From contig CBDDJT010000004.1 of the NCBI GenBank assembly GCA_965229765.1, forward strand, positions 868,001-932,000: DNA of 64,000 nt, read 5' to 3'. Positions 51,496 through 60,000 of this stretch are shown piece by piece; within the stretch, counting starts at the first letter, position 1, and each line of letters begins with the position of its first letter. The position numbers and the translations under genes are program-made. The notes beneath the pieces were generated by a model. The model did not search any database and was not told the origin of the DNA. It worked only from the letters and a program-made list of their open reading frames with translations. The DNA is from ASV31 sp965229765. GTDB taxonomy: Bacteria; Pseudomonadota; Alphaproteobacteria; Rhodobacterales; Rhodobacteraceae.

Positions 51496-51607
51496 TCTTT
51501 CCCCCGGCGCATACGGCGTTGTCGTTTCGTTTCGGACGCGACTGGGGGCTATGGCCTCCTGGTATCGGCGTCCGGCTGTCCGGGGCGGTTGCCCGCCCCG
51601 GTCGCGA

Positions 51608-52642
51608 TCACATCCCGAAAACTTCGTTCCAGCGTTCGATCCACGCTTCCTTGGCGGCATTCATCGCGCCGTAGTCCACCCGCTTCAGGCTGTTGATCTG
51701 CTCTGCCCCATAAGTCCAGCCTGCGGCGGCCTCGGGGCTCAGTTCGACAGAGGCAACAGCCGGGGCGTCCACACCGTTCTCGGCAAGCGTCTTCTGCAGG
51801 TCGGGATCCAGCACGAAGTTGATGAACTCATGCGCCAGTTCGACCTTCTCGGCACCGACGGGGATATTGATCGTGTTCAACGTGGCGATATCGCCATCCT
51901 CCAGCTCGGCCCAGACGACCGTGGGAACGGCATCCTGCAGGCGGCCAAGGGCAAAGTCCTGCGCAAGGCTTACGGTGATCTCACCCGTGGAGAAAAGGTT
52001 AATCATCTCCGATCCGGTGTTGTAGTTCTTGACCACGTTGGCCTTCATCGCCTCGATCTCGGCGAACGCGGGGTCCGCGTCTTCGAAGGCGTCGACGCCG
52101 GCCTTCTGTCCGGCGATCATCACCACCATCGGGCCGGCTGTCGTTGTAATCCCCGGCAGTGAGATCGACTGTGCGAGGTCGGCGCGCCACAGGTCCGCCC
52201 AGGACGTGATCGGCTCGGCCACCTTGGCACTGTCATAGACGATGCCAACGCGGCCCAGGGTATAGGCCGGGCCATATTCGCCCTGCGGGGCCTGGGCCAT
52301 TTCGTGAAGCCCCGAGATATTGGGGATCTTCGAGCGATCGATGGGCTGGAACAGTCCCTGCTCGATCCCGAGCTGCGAGAAGCTGTCAGGCAGGTAGATC
52401 AGATCGACACCCGCGCCGCCGCGGATCTGGATCTTGCCCAGGCGGTCGGCGCTGTTGCCGGTCTCGAACACGATCTCGCAGCCGCATTTTTCCTGGAACG
52501 GCTGCACGATGTATTCGTTAAGCTTGTCGCCATTGAAGCCCCACCAGGATATGGTCAGGGTTTCGGCCCCGGCCGACAGCGGCAGCGCGCCAAGCGCAAG
52601 TGCCGCGGCACCCATGGTCAGGCGGACAGAAGTGGTGGACAT
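51608..52642 (-). CDS. PotD-type periplasmic substrate-binding protein
   Basis: A 344-residue binding protein with a signal peptide (cleavage near SAGA, residue 27) and the mature start ETLTISWWGFNGDKLNEYI. Two-lobe PotD/SBP_bac_8 architecture; the C-terminal half has LAHEFINFVLDPDLQK, common in this family. The ligand could be a polyamine, but the neighbouring purine deaminases suggest a nucleobase-like or other cationic compound. First gene of the operon. Confidence 0.9.
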   Translation of the reverse strand: MSTTSVRLTMGAAALALGALPLSAGAETLTISWWGFNGDKLNEYIVQPFQEKCGCEIVFETGNSADRLGKIQIRGGAGVDLIYLPDSFSQLGIEQGLFQPIDRSKIPNISGLHEMAQAPQGEYGPAYTLGRVGIVYDSAKVAEPITSWADLWRADLAQSISLPGITTTAGPMVVMIAGQKAGVDAFEDADPAFAEIEAMKANVVKNYNTGSEMINLFSTGEITVSLAQDFALGRLQDAVPTVVWAELEDGDIATLNTINIPVGAEKVELAHEFINFVLDPDLQKTLAENGVDAPAVASVELSPEAAAGWTYGAEQINSLKRVDYGAMNAAKEAWIERWNEVFGM

Positions 52643-52941
52643 TTCAGGCAGCTCCCCGTTGTGGTTGTCACGCGGGGCGTTGAAGACTGCCCCTTAACGT
52701 ATGAACTAAACCCTAGCGCCCGATCTCTGGCCTCGGCAAGTGCTTGCTGTATCGAGGGTTCACTGGCCAGCGAACGCTCGCGCCTGGGATGCACCGGATC
52801 GGGTTGTGGTGCGTGCCCTGCGTCGCCGCTGCCTGATTTTTTGGCGGAACGAGTCCCAGCCATACCCCGGCCCGCCGCGTTTGACTTGCGCGCGCGGCCC
52901 ATGACACTGTCGCCAAGACTGACCCTCAACGGAGCGCGGCC
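52643..52941. other. 299-bp divergent gap, promoters expected
   Basis: No gene is seen between the binding-protein gene (minus) and mtnA (plus). A TTGACT at 52881-52886 could be an mtnA -35 box but no good -10 box stands 17 bases on. I see no SAM- or purine-type riboswitch core. Confidence 0.5.
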
Positions 52942-54048
52942 ATGAAGGTGGACGGAACGCCATATCGCTCGATCTGGTACGATGAAAAGGTGTCCGAAGT
53001 CCGCGTGATTGACCAGCGCTGGCTGCCACATGACTTCCGTGTTGTTCCGCTGCGCAGCCGCGCTGATTTCGTGACGGCGATCCGCGACATGTGGGTGCGT
53101 GGCGCGCCGCTGATCGGGGCCACGGCCGCCTACGGCATCGCCGAAGAAATGCGGCGCGACCCCTCGGACGCGGCGCTTTCCGCCGCGGCCGCAGAACTAC
53201 ACGCCACCCGGCCCACTGCGATCAACCTGCGCTGGGCACTCGATGCGATGACGGCTCATCTCTCGCCACTGCCGCCAGAGGCGCGATCGTTGGCGGCCTT
53301 TGCCAGGGCCGCCGCAATCTGTGACGAGGATGTCGAGATCAACCGACGGATCGGCGCCAACGGGCTCGAGATCATTCGACGCATCGCTGCCACCAAACCC
53401 CCAGGAGACCCGGTGCGTATCCTGACGCATTGCAATGCCGGATGGATTGCCACGGTGGATTGGGGCACCGCGACATCGCCGATCTATCAGGCGGTCGAGG
53501 CGGAGATTGCGGTACATGTCTTCGTCGACGAAACCCGCCCGCGAAATCAGGGCGCGCTGCTCACGGCATGGGAACTTGGTGGTCACGGCGTGCCGCATGA
53601 CCTGATCGTCGACAATGCAGGCGGCCACCTCATGCAACACGGCGAGGTGGACATGGTCATTGTCGGCACCGACCGCACCACCGCCACAGGCGACGTCTGC
53701 AACAAGATCGGAACCTATCTCAAGGCGCTGGCCGCCCATGACAACGGCGTGCCGTTCTACGTCGCGCTGCCATCGCCGACGATCGACTGGACGGTGCGCG
53801 ACGGTCTTGCCGAGATCCCTATCGAGGAACGGTCCGGCAGGGAAGTGACGCATGTTCAGGGCAAGCTTGCCGGGGGTGTGACAACCGAGGTTCAGATTTC
53901 GCCGGACACCACGCCGGCCAGAAATCCCGCCTTCGACGTCACGCCCGCGCGGCTGGTCACCGGGCTGATTACCGAACGCGGGGTCTGCGCCGCGTCCGAG
54001 GCGGGGCTGTCCGGGCTTTTCCCCGACCTCGCAGGGCGCGCGGCCTAG
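52942..54048 (+). CDS. mtnA: methylthioribose-1-phosphate isomerase family protein
   Basis: A 368-residue aldose-ketose isomerase of the MtnA/eIF2B-like family, converting 5-methylthioribose-1-phosphate (or 5-deoxyribose-1-phosphate) to the ribulose form. Catalytic Cys lies in LTHCNAGWIATVDWGTA near residue 165, the ETRPRNQGALLTAWEL motif follows, and the Asp is in VGTDRTTATGDVCNKIGTY. The VDWGTA form differs from the GGYGTA of classic MtnA. GGAG precedes the ATG. It shares its stop with yidD in an overlapping CTAG. Confidence 0.9.
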   Translation: MKVDGTPYRSIWYDEKVSEVRVIDQRWLPHDFRVVPLRSRADFVTAIRDMWVRGAPLIGATAAYGIAEEMRRDPSDAALSAAAAELHATRPTAINLRWALDAMTAHLSPLPPEARSLAAFARAAAICDEDVEINRRIGANGLEIIRRIAATKPPGDPVRILTHCNAGWIATVDWGTATSPIYQAVEAEIAVHVFVDETRPRNQGALLTAWELGGHGVPHDLIVDNAGGHLMQHGEVDMVIVGTDRTTATGDVCNKIGTYLKALAAHDNGVPFYVALPSPTIDWTVRDGLAEIPIEERSGREVTHVQGKLAGGVTTEVQISPDTTPARNPAFDVTPARLVTGLITERGVCAASEAGLSGLFPDLAGRAA

Positions 54049-54266
54049 TCGGGGACGTTGTCGATCCCCGAGCCGCCCAGCGGATGGCAGCGCCCGATGC
54101 GCCGGATCGTCAGCCATGTGCCCCGAATCGCGCCGTGCTTTTCCAGCGCCTCCAGCGCATAGGCAGAGCACGTCGGCTGAAACCGGCAGCCGTGCCCCAC
54201 CCAGGGCGAGAACACCAGCCGGTATCCCCGCACCGGAAGCGAGACCAGGTAAGCCAGCGGCGTCAT
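54045..54266 (-). CDS. yidD: membrane protein insertion efficiency factor YidD
   Basis: A 73-residue protein with the YidD signature: VRGYRLVFSPWVGHGCRFQPTCS (split here: GYRLVFSP, GHGCRF and PTCSAYALEALE), RRIGRCHPLGGSG. It helps YidC-dependent insertion at the inner membrane. Start overlaps the rnpA stop by 4 bases; order rpmH-rnpA-yidD is the common one. Its TAG overlaps the mtnA TAG on the other strand. Confidence 0.95.
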   Translation of the reverse strand: MTPLAYLVSLPVRGYRLVFSPWVGHGCRFQPTCSAYALEALEKHGAIRGTWLTIRRIGRCHPLGGSGIDNVPD

Positions 54267-54688
54267 CGGCCCGTGTCCTCCGGTGCCGCGTGGATGCGCG
54301 ACAACGCCTTTTCCAGGTCGGTGACAAGCTGTGGCCAGGGGCGGTCGGCCGTCGCGTCGGCCTTGCCGATCAGCACATAGTCCCAGCCGGGCCGCCCGGC
54401 CCTCGGCAGCACCTCGCGCGCCAGGGAGCGCAGCCGCCGCTTGGCCCGGTTGCGCGCAACGGCGTTGCCGACCTTCTTGGAACAGGTGAAACCAACGCGG
54501 ATCGCGTCGGGTGCTGGCTCGTCCGCTGTCCGCCGACGGGCTTGCAGCAGGAAGGCCGGTGCCGATTGCCGCCGCGCCCGCGCCGCCTTGAGGAACTCGG
54601 GCCGTGTCTTCAGCATGAAAAACGCCGGTGCGGCCGCGCCGCCCCTTTCGGATTGCGGTGCGGCGGCCTCCGGCGCTGTCATGAGCAT
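54263..54688 (-). CDS. rnpA: ribonuclease P protein component
   Basis: A 141-residue RNase P protein. The core RNR-type motif is CSKKVGNAVARNRAKRRLR near residue 70, preceded by the beta strand RVGFTCS. The N-terminus carries an extra 25-residue alanine-rich stretch, common in this group. The ATG at 54688 or the one at 54682 may be the start; neither has a clear ribosome site. It matures tRNA 5' ends with the RNA subunit. Confidence 0.94.
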   Translation of the reverse strand: MLMTAPEAAAPQSERGGAAAPAFFMLKTRPEFLKAARARRQSAPAFLLQARRRTADEPAPDAIRVGFTCSKKVGNAVARNRAKRRLRSLAREVLPRAGRPGWDYVLIGKADATADRPWPQLVTDLEKALSRIHAAPEDTGR

Positions 54689-54702
54689 CGCGTCAGGCGC
54701 GC

Positions 54703-54837
54703 TCAGGCGCTGAGCTTCTTCCGGCCCTGCGCACGGCGTGCGTTCAGGATCTTGCGGCCGGCCTTGGTGGCCATGCGCGCGCGAAACCCGTGGCGCCGCT
54801 TGCGGACCAGGTTCGAGGGTTGAAAGGTGCGTTTCAT
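54703..54837 (-). CDS. rpmH: 50S ribosomal protein L34
   Basis: A 44-residue basic protein with the complete L34 pattern, MKRTFQPSNLVRKRRHGF then ARRAQGRKKLSA. First gene of rpmH-rnpA-yidD, transcribed from a strong promoter at 54908-54936. Confidence 0.98.
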   Translation of the reverse strand: MKRTFQPSNLVRKRRHGFRARMATKAGRKILNARRAQGRKKLSA

Positions 54838-54907
54838 CGCGCCGTCTCCGTCTGCACGAGCCATCCTCCGGACACGGATGGAGGCTGGGGAATCCTTTGA
54901 AGCCCGC

Positions 54908-54936
54908 TCTTTAGGGGCAACGCCGGGGGCTGTCAA
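54908..54936 (-). promoter_or_regulatory. rpmH-rnpA-yidD promoter
   Basis: On the minus strand a perfect TTGACA (54936-54931), a 17-base spacer and TAAAGA (54913-54908) form a near-consensus housekeeping promoter about 70 bases before the rpmH ATG. Confidence 0.75.
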
Positions 54937-55111
54937 TTCGCAGAACTGCAACAAAGCGCGTCACGTGGCGTCCGAGACGGGCCAAAGTGTTACAACACAA
55001 GGCCCAATCGCCTGCCAAAGTTCACCCGCGATCAACGCGGCGTGAAGCCCCTGTCGCATGTGCCCGCCGAACCGCATCTTGACGGGACCACCCAAAGCGC
55101 GGGAAACACCG

Positions 55112-55843
55112 ATGACCGACATGACACAGACTTTCAAGGGCGGCTTTGCCCGGCGCCTTCCACTGATCGCAATCCTTGCGGTGGCCGCCGTCGGTGCCTT
55201 TACCCTGTCCGATGTGCTCAGTTTCGAGACCCTGCGCGACAACCGCGATGCTCTGCTGGCCTTTCGCGATGCCAACTACGGGCTGACCGTGGCCGTCTTC
55301 ATGCTGGTCTACGTTCTGATCGTCGCCTTCTCGTTGCCGGGCGCCACGATCGCGACGCTGGCGGGTGGCTTTCTGTTCGCGGCATTCCCGGGGGCACTGA
55401 TAAATGTGGCGGCCGCAACCGTTGGCGCGACACTGATCTTCCTTGCAGCCCGCTGGGGGTTCGGCGAGCGGCTGGCGGACCGCATGGAAGCCAGCGAAGG
55501 ACTGGTAAAGAAGATCAAGGACGGGATCGACGAGAACCAGTGGTCCATGCTGTTCCTGATCCGGCTGGTGCCTGCGGTGCCGTTCTTTGTCGCCAACCTC
55601 GTTCCCGCCTTCGTCGGCGTGCCGCTGTGGCGGTATATCGTAACGACTTTCCTTGGGATCATTCCGGGCGGTGTCGTGTACACCTCTGTCGGTGCGGGGC
55701 TGGGAGAAGTCTTTGCAAACGGCGAAACGCCCGATCTCGGCATCATCTTTGCCCCGCACGTTCTGGGCCCCATTCTCGGGCTGGCGGCGCTGGCCGCCCT
55801 GCCGATGCTGCTGAAGGCCGTGCGCGGCAGCAAGGGTCTTTGA
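55112..55843 (+). CDS. TVP38/TMEM64-family membrane protein
   Basis: A 243-residue inner-membrane protein of the SNARE-associated/DedA-like superfamily with about six hydrophobic segments. The family core is SLPGATIATLAGGFLFA near residue 70 and LFLIRLVPAVPFFVANLVPA near residue 150. I start at MTDMTQTF rather than an in-frame upstream codon. Its stop lies 2 bases before the flavoprotein start, and TVP38 proteins are often paired with mercuric-reductase-like enzymes. Role may involve lipid handling; not known. Confidence 0.87.
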   Translation: MTDMTQTFKGGFARRLPLIAILAVAAVGAFTLSDVLSFETLRDNRDALLAFRDANYGLTVAVFMLVYVLIVAFSLPGATIATLAGGFLFAAFPGALINVAAATVGATLIFLAARWGFGERLADRMEASEGLVKKIKDGIDENQWSMLFLIRLVPAVPFFVANLVPAFVGVPLWRYIVTTFLGIIPGGVVYTSVGAGLGEVFANGETPDLGIIFAPHVLGPILGLAALAALPMLLKAVRGSKGL

Positions 55844-55845
55844 CC

Positions 55846-57261
55846 ATGAAGCGGATCGAGACCGATGTTTGCGTTATCGGTGCGGGTTCCGGCGGGCTCA
55901 GCGTGGCGTCGGGTGCCGTGCAGATGGGTGCGCGCGTGGTCCTTCTGGAAGGCCACAAGATGGGCGGCGATTGCCTGAACTACGGTTGTGTTCCGTCCAA
56001 GGCACTGATCGCCGCAGGCAAGCAGGCCCATGCAATGCAGGGTGGCGCCGGGTTCGGGGTCAAGCCGGTAGTGCCAGAGGTGAGCTACGCCGGCGCAAAG
56101 GATCACGTGCAGGCCGCCATCGCCACAATCGCCCCGCATGACAGCGAAGAACGCTTCGCGGGGCTCGGTGTCCATGTGATCCGAGAGTTCGGGCATTTCA
56201 TCTCGAAGACAGAGGTACAGGCAGGCGACACCGTGATCGCCGCGCGCCGCTTCGTCATAGCGACCGGGTCTTCGCCCCTTGTGCCTCCGATTCCGGGTCT
56301 GGACGGAGTGCCCTATGAAACGAACGAGACGATCTTTGATCTGCGGGACCGGCCCGGGCACCTGATCGTCATCGGGGGCGGGCCGATCGGTCTGGAAATG
56401 GCGCAGGCGCATGTGCGGCTTGGCTGTCGCGTCACGGTGATCGAGGGCGCCAAGGCGCTGGGCAAGGACGACCCCGAGCTTGCGGCGATCGTGCTGAAGC
56501 GCTTGCGCGAGGAAGGTGTGCAGATCGTCGAGGGACAGCAGGCCAGCCGCATCGGCGGCAGTGCCGGCGCGATCACCGTGGAAACGGCGGACGGCACCGT
56601 GCACCGGGGCAGCCATCTAATGATCGCTGTTGGCCGCAAAGTGAACATCGACCGCCTGAACCTGAACGCGGCCGCCATAGCGCATGACGGGGCCGTCAAG
56701 GTCGATGCCGGGCTGCGCACCACCAACAGGCGCGTCTATGCCATAGGCGATGCCGCCGGTGGGCTCCAGTTCACGCATGTGGCCGGCTATCACGCTGGCA
56801 TCATCATTCGGTCGATGCTGTTCGGATTGCCGGCCAAGGTGCGCGGCGATCATATCCCCTGGGCCACCTATACCGACCCCGAACTGGCGCAGGTCGGCCT
56901 GACAGAGGCCGAGGCCCGCGCCCGCCACGGCAACCGGGTCGAGGTGGTGCGCTTTGACTTCGCGGGCAATGATCGCGCGATCGCCGAACGCAAGACAACG
57001 GGCCTTATCAAGGTGATGGTGGTCAAGGGGCGGCCTGTAGGCGCATCCATTGCCGGCGCACAAGCGGGGGAACTGATCGGGCTTTGGGCTCTGGTTATCG
57101 CCAACAGGCTCAAGATGTCGGCGGTGGCCGGCATGGTCGCGCCTTATCCCACGCTGACAGAGGTCAGCAAACGCGCGGCAGGAGCCTATTTCTCGCCGCG
57201 TCTTTTTGATAACCCTACGGTCAAGCGGGTGGTCGGTATCGTGCAACGCTGGTTGCCCTGA
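55846..57261 (+). CDS. mercuric-reductase-like flavoprotein disulfide reductase
   Basis: A 471-residue class I pyridine nucleotide-disulfide oxidoreductase. FAD motif is VCVIGAGSGGLSVA, redox disulfide GGDCLNYGCVPSKAL near residue 43, NAD(P) motif VIGGGPIGLEMAQA near residue 175, and the FAD-contacting GDAAGGLQFTHVA. The C-terminal dimer domain lacks the catalytic His of the HPT motif; it reads APYPTLTEVSKRAA. No mercury genes are near, so a general thiol or quinone reductase role with the adjacent TVP38 protein is more likely. Confidence 0.88.
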   Translation: MKRIETDVCVIGAGSGGLSVASGAVQMGARVVLLEGHKMGGDCLNYGCVPSKALIAAGKQAHAMQGGAGFGVKPVVPEVSYAGAKDHVQAAIATIAPHDSEERFAGLGVHVIREFGHFISKTEVQAGDTVIAARRFVIATGSSPLVPPIPGLDGVPYETNETIFDLRDRPGHLIVIGGGPIGLEMAQAHVRLGCRVTVIEGAKALGKDDPELAAIVLKRLREEGVQIVEGQQASRIGGSAGAITVETADGTVHRGSHLMIAVGRKVNIDRLNLNAAAIAHDGAVKVDAGLRTTNRRVYAIGDAAGGLQFTHVAGYHAGIIIRSMLFGLPAKVRGDHIPWATYTDPELAQVGLTEAEARARHGNRVEVVRFDFAGNDRAIAERKTTGLIKVMVVKGRPVGASIAGAQAGELIGLWALVIANRLKMSAVAGMVAPYPTLTEVSKRAAGAYFSPRLFDNPTVKRVVGIVQRWLP

Positions 57262-57282
57262 TCCGCCCGCAATGGGGTGCGA

Positions 57283-58686
57283 ATGTTTCTGAACTCGCTG
57301 TCCGGTCGGTTCCTTGTCTTGACGGTGATCTTCGTGATGATCGCCGAGGTGCTGATCTTCGTGCCGTCGGTTGCCCGATTCCGCGAAGATTTCCTGTTGT
57401 CGCGGCTGGAGCGTGCGCAGATCGCGTCGCTTTCGCTGCTGGCCAATGACATGATCGACGCCGATCTGGAGCGTGAACTGCTGAAGAACGCGGGCGTCAT
57501 GAACGTGGTGCTGCGGCGTGACGAGATGCGCCAGCTTGTCCTGTCCTCGCCCATCCCCACGCCAATTCAGGCGACGTTCGACCTGCGCGATCCGGGCGCG
57601 TTCACGCTGATACGGGATGCGCTGGCCTGCCTGCTCGACCCCGAAGAGCAGGTGATCCGGGTCATTGGAAACCCGGTGCGCGAAGCCGGTCTGCTTATCG
57701 AGGTCACGATGGAGACCGCGCCGCTGCGCAGTGCGATGATCGACTATGGCCTGCGTATCCTGTTGTTGTCGGCCATGATTTCGGTGGTGACAGCGGGACT
57801 GCTGTTCCTTGCCGTGCGGCGGTTCCTCGTGCGGCCGATCAACGGTGTGGTACGTTCGATAACCAGCTATGCCGAAGCGCCAGAGGATGCGCGGCGGATC
57901 ATCGAGCCTTCGGCACCGGTGACAGAACTGCGGCAGGCAGAGGCGGCGCTGCAATCCATGCAGACCCAGCTTACCGGTGCCCTGAGACAGAAAGAGCGGC
58001 TGGCGCAGCTGGGCGGGGCGGTGGCCAAGATCAGCCACGACCTGCGAAACATCCTGACCACGGCGCAGCTTTTCGCCGACCGGATGGAGATCAGCGACGA
58101 CCCGGCGGTCAAGCGCGCGGCGCCCAAGCTGGTGGGGTCAATCACCCGGGCCGTCAGCCTTTGCGAAACGACACTGGCCTTCGGCAAGGCTGAGGAGCCT
58201 CCGCCGCAATTGACAAGGGTTCCGCTTGCGCCGCTGGTCGAAGAGGTTCTGGACAGTGAAAGGCTGGCGCTCGGCGATGCGCCCATCGTGCTGGAGGCTG
58301 CGCTTCCCACGGGACTAACCCTGCGCGCCGACCCCGAACAGCTGTTCCGGGTGCTCTCGAACCTCGTCCGAAACGCACACCAGGCCATTGCGCTGACCAA
58401 TCGACCGGGCCGAGTTGTCGTATCCGCCGACGAGACCGAAGACGCCTGGAAGATCACCGTGGCCGATTCCGGCCCCGGCCTGCCGGACAAGGCCCGCGCG
58501 CACCTGTTCCAGCCGTTCCAGGGCGCAGCGCGCAAGGGGGGCTTTGGGTTGGGCCTGTCTATTGCCGCCGACCTCGCTCGCGGGCATGGCGGGCGGCTTG
58601 AACTGGCGCGGACGGACCGGGACGGAACGGTCTTCGAACTGGTGCTGCCCAAGACCGTCACGCGGCTGGGCGCCGTGGCGGAATGA
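57283..58686 (+). CDS. sensor histidine kinase, orphan
   Basis: A 467-residue membrane kinase. Two hydrophobic segments (about residues 9-28 and 160-185) flank a periplasmic sensor region. The H box SHDLRNILTTAQLF follows near residue 250, then N box LVRNAHQAI, G1 DSGPGLP and G2 GFGLGLSIAADLARGHGG. No response regulator gene is adjacent. An in-frame GTG at 57277 is an alternative start. It follows the flavoprotein gene by 21 bases. Confidence 0.9.
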   Translation: MFLNSLSGRFLVLTVIFVMIAEVLIFVPSVARFREDFLLSRLERAQIASLSLLANDMIDADLERELLKNAGVMNVVLRRDEMRQLVLSSPIPTPIQATFDLRDPGAFTLIRDALACLLDPEEQVIRVIGNPVREAGLLIEVTMETAPLRSAMIDYGLRILLLSAMISVVTAGLLFLAVRRFLVRPINGVVRSITSYAEAPEDARRIIEPSAPVTELRQAEAALQSMQTQLTGALRQKERLAQLGGAVAKISHDLRNILTTAQLFADRMEISDDPAVKRAAPKLVGSITRAVSLCETTLAFGKAEEPPPQLTRVPLAPLVEEVLDSERLALGDAPIVLEAALPTGLTLRADPEQLFRVLSNLVRNAHQAIALTNRPGRVVVSADETEDAWKITVADSGPGLPDKARAHLFQPFQGAARKGGFGLGLSIAADLARGHGGRLELARTDRDGTVFELVLPKTVTRLGAVAE

Positions 58687-58697
58687 CGAAATCGCCC

Positions 58698-58726
58698 TTG
58701 CAAAGCGCGGCATGTGCCGTTACCTC
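58698..58726 (+). promoter_or_regulatory. candidate tRNA-Arg promoter
   Basis: TTGCAA (58698-58703), a 17-base spacer and TACCTC (58721-58726) end 14 bases before the tRNA. Spacing is right; both boxes are partial matches. Confidence 0.45.
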
Positions 58727-58739
58727 ACCCACACTTTGC

Positions 58740-58816
58740 GCGCTGGTAGCTCAGTTGGATAGAGTACTTGACTACGAATCAAGGGGTCGGGGGTTCGAAT
58801 CCTCCCCAGCGCGCCA
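58740..58816 (+). tRNA. tRNA-Arg (anticodon ACG)
   Basis: A complete 77-base cloverleaf with encoded CCA. Acceptor GCGCTGG pairs with CCAGCGC. The anticodon arm CTTGA-CTACGAA-TCAAG gives ACG, expected to be edited to ICG and to read CGT, CGC and CGA. T loop is TTCGAAT. An AlpA-like gene lies 228 bases downstream, suggesting that the tRNA served as an integration site. Confidence 0.97.
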
Positions 58817-59043
58817 AAGATTTCAAAGGCTTGGAGGGAAATCTCCGGGCCTTTTATCGTCTTTGGTCACATAAACGCTGCGCGTTTCGGCATTCTCATC
58901 TCGAAAATTTAGGGTGTGTTGGCTGGAATCGGTATGTGCCGTCAGCGATAGCCAGAAAGGCTTACGGCGGTCAGCGTGATCAAGCCTGGGTGTCGTCGAA
59001 ACCTTGAGGCCTCGCGACGCTCTTCGATCATGGAAAGATCGCG

Positions 59044-59241
59044 ATGACGATGCTCTCAAAGCGCCAGCTGAAGGAGCTGGTCCCGTACTCGCCGCAACAC
59101 ATTGCACCTCTGGAGAAGGCCGGGAAATTCCCGCGCCGGGCTATCCTCGGCCCGTACAGAGTGGGATGGGTTGAAGCCGAAGTGGTGGATTGGCTTCAGA
59201 AGGGTATGGACGGCCGCGAAGACCCCTACCGGCACTCCTGA
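59044..59241 (+). CDS. AlpA-like phage/excisionase regulator
   Basis: A 65-residue protein with the AlpA/MerR-like winged HTH pattern: LSKRQLKELVPYSPQHIAPLE, GKFPRRAILGPYRVGW and EAEVVDWLQKGM. Such proteins act as transcription factors or excisionases of prophages and integrative elements. No integrase or phage gene is nearby, so it is an orphan. An in-frame ATG at 59050 is an alternative start. A strong terminator follows. Confidence 0.82.
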   Translation: MTMLSKRQLKELVPYSPQHIAPLEKAGKFPRRAILGPYRVGWVEAEVVDWLQKGMDGREDPYRHS

Positions 59242-59250
59242 TGGGAGCGA

Positions 59251-59290
59251 GGGTGGCCGCGGCGGCAGACTGCGGCCACCCTTTTCCTTT
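59251..59290 (+). terminator. intrinsic terminator after AlpA-like gene
   Basis: A perfect 10-bp stem GGGTGGCCGC/GCGGCCACCC (59251-59260, 59272-59281) with an 11-base loop is followed by TTTTCCTTT. It is the clearest Rho-independent terminator in the window. Confidence 0.9.
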
Positions 59291-59392
59291 CCAGCTTTGC
59301 AGTCAGGCTTTTCCGCGTCGCCGAATCCGTCGAGAAGGGCCTGTTCCGTTGAAGAACACCTTGGCGTTGACCCCGGTTCGGTTGGCCTTGTC

Positions 59393-59809
59393 CTAGCTCT
59401 GTTGTCCGATCGCGGTGGCGCCGGTCCAGTCGCCGCCGGCCAGCTTGCGTTGCACGATCCTGCGGATCTCCCTGCGGCAGTGACGGACAGCGTGGCTGTG
59501 CGAGCGGCGGGCGTTTTTGTAAAGCGACCAGACAATTTCCAGATCGCCGATCCGTGCCCATTGCGGGTCTTTGGACATCTCGAGGCTGAGAAGCGCGCAG
59601 CGCGGCACAACCTTGTAGAGCATTCGGCCCGGTTCGGTCAGGGTGACGCCGCCGCGACTGCGGTGAAAGAGTGTCGTCCCAAGCTCATGCTCCAGAAGCG
59701 AGACGTTGCGCGACAGGGCGGGCTGCGACACGCGCAGGTCTACGGCGGCGCGGTTGATGCTGCCGAGTTCGGCGACCCTGAGGAAGTATTCCAGAAGTTT
59801 CGAGTTCAC
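59393..59809 (-). pseudogene. truncated LysR-family regulator
   Basis: A GTG at 59809 opens a frame whose first 65 residues are a good LysR helix-turn-helix (YFLRVAELGSINRAAVDL, VSQPALSRNVSLLEHELGT, FHRSRGGVTLTEPGRML). After that the sequence (RIGDLEIVWSLYKNARRSH onward) no longer looks like a LysR effector domain, and the frame stops at 138 residues against a normal 300. It is divergent from the HAD-crotonase operon, which such a regulator would normally control. Whether the short protein still works is unknown. Confidence 0.7.
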
Positions 59810-60000
59810 ACGTCGCTTCCGTCCTGTCGAAGCCTTGCCTTGCCTTGGCGGTACATGGGCCCACAACGCGGTGCCACCGTAATCGAATAATGTTTGAACA
59901 CCTATAGCCACCTTGCATGAGGTGTATATCCGCCAGCTTGCTAGAGTCGGCCTGTCGGTGGCAGTGCCCCCGTATCCCACAATCAGAGGATGGTCTTGCG

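Noticed and set aside
55846..57261. Mercuric reductase MerA
   Set aside because: No N-terminal heavy-metal domain, no C-terminal vicinal cysteines and no mer genes nearby.
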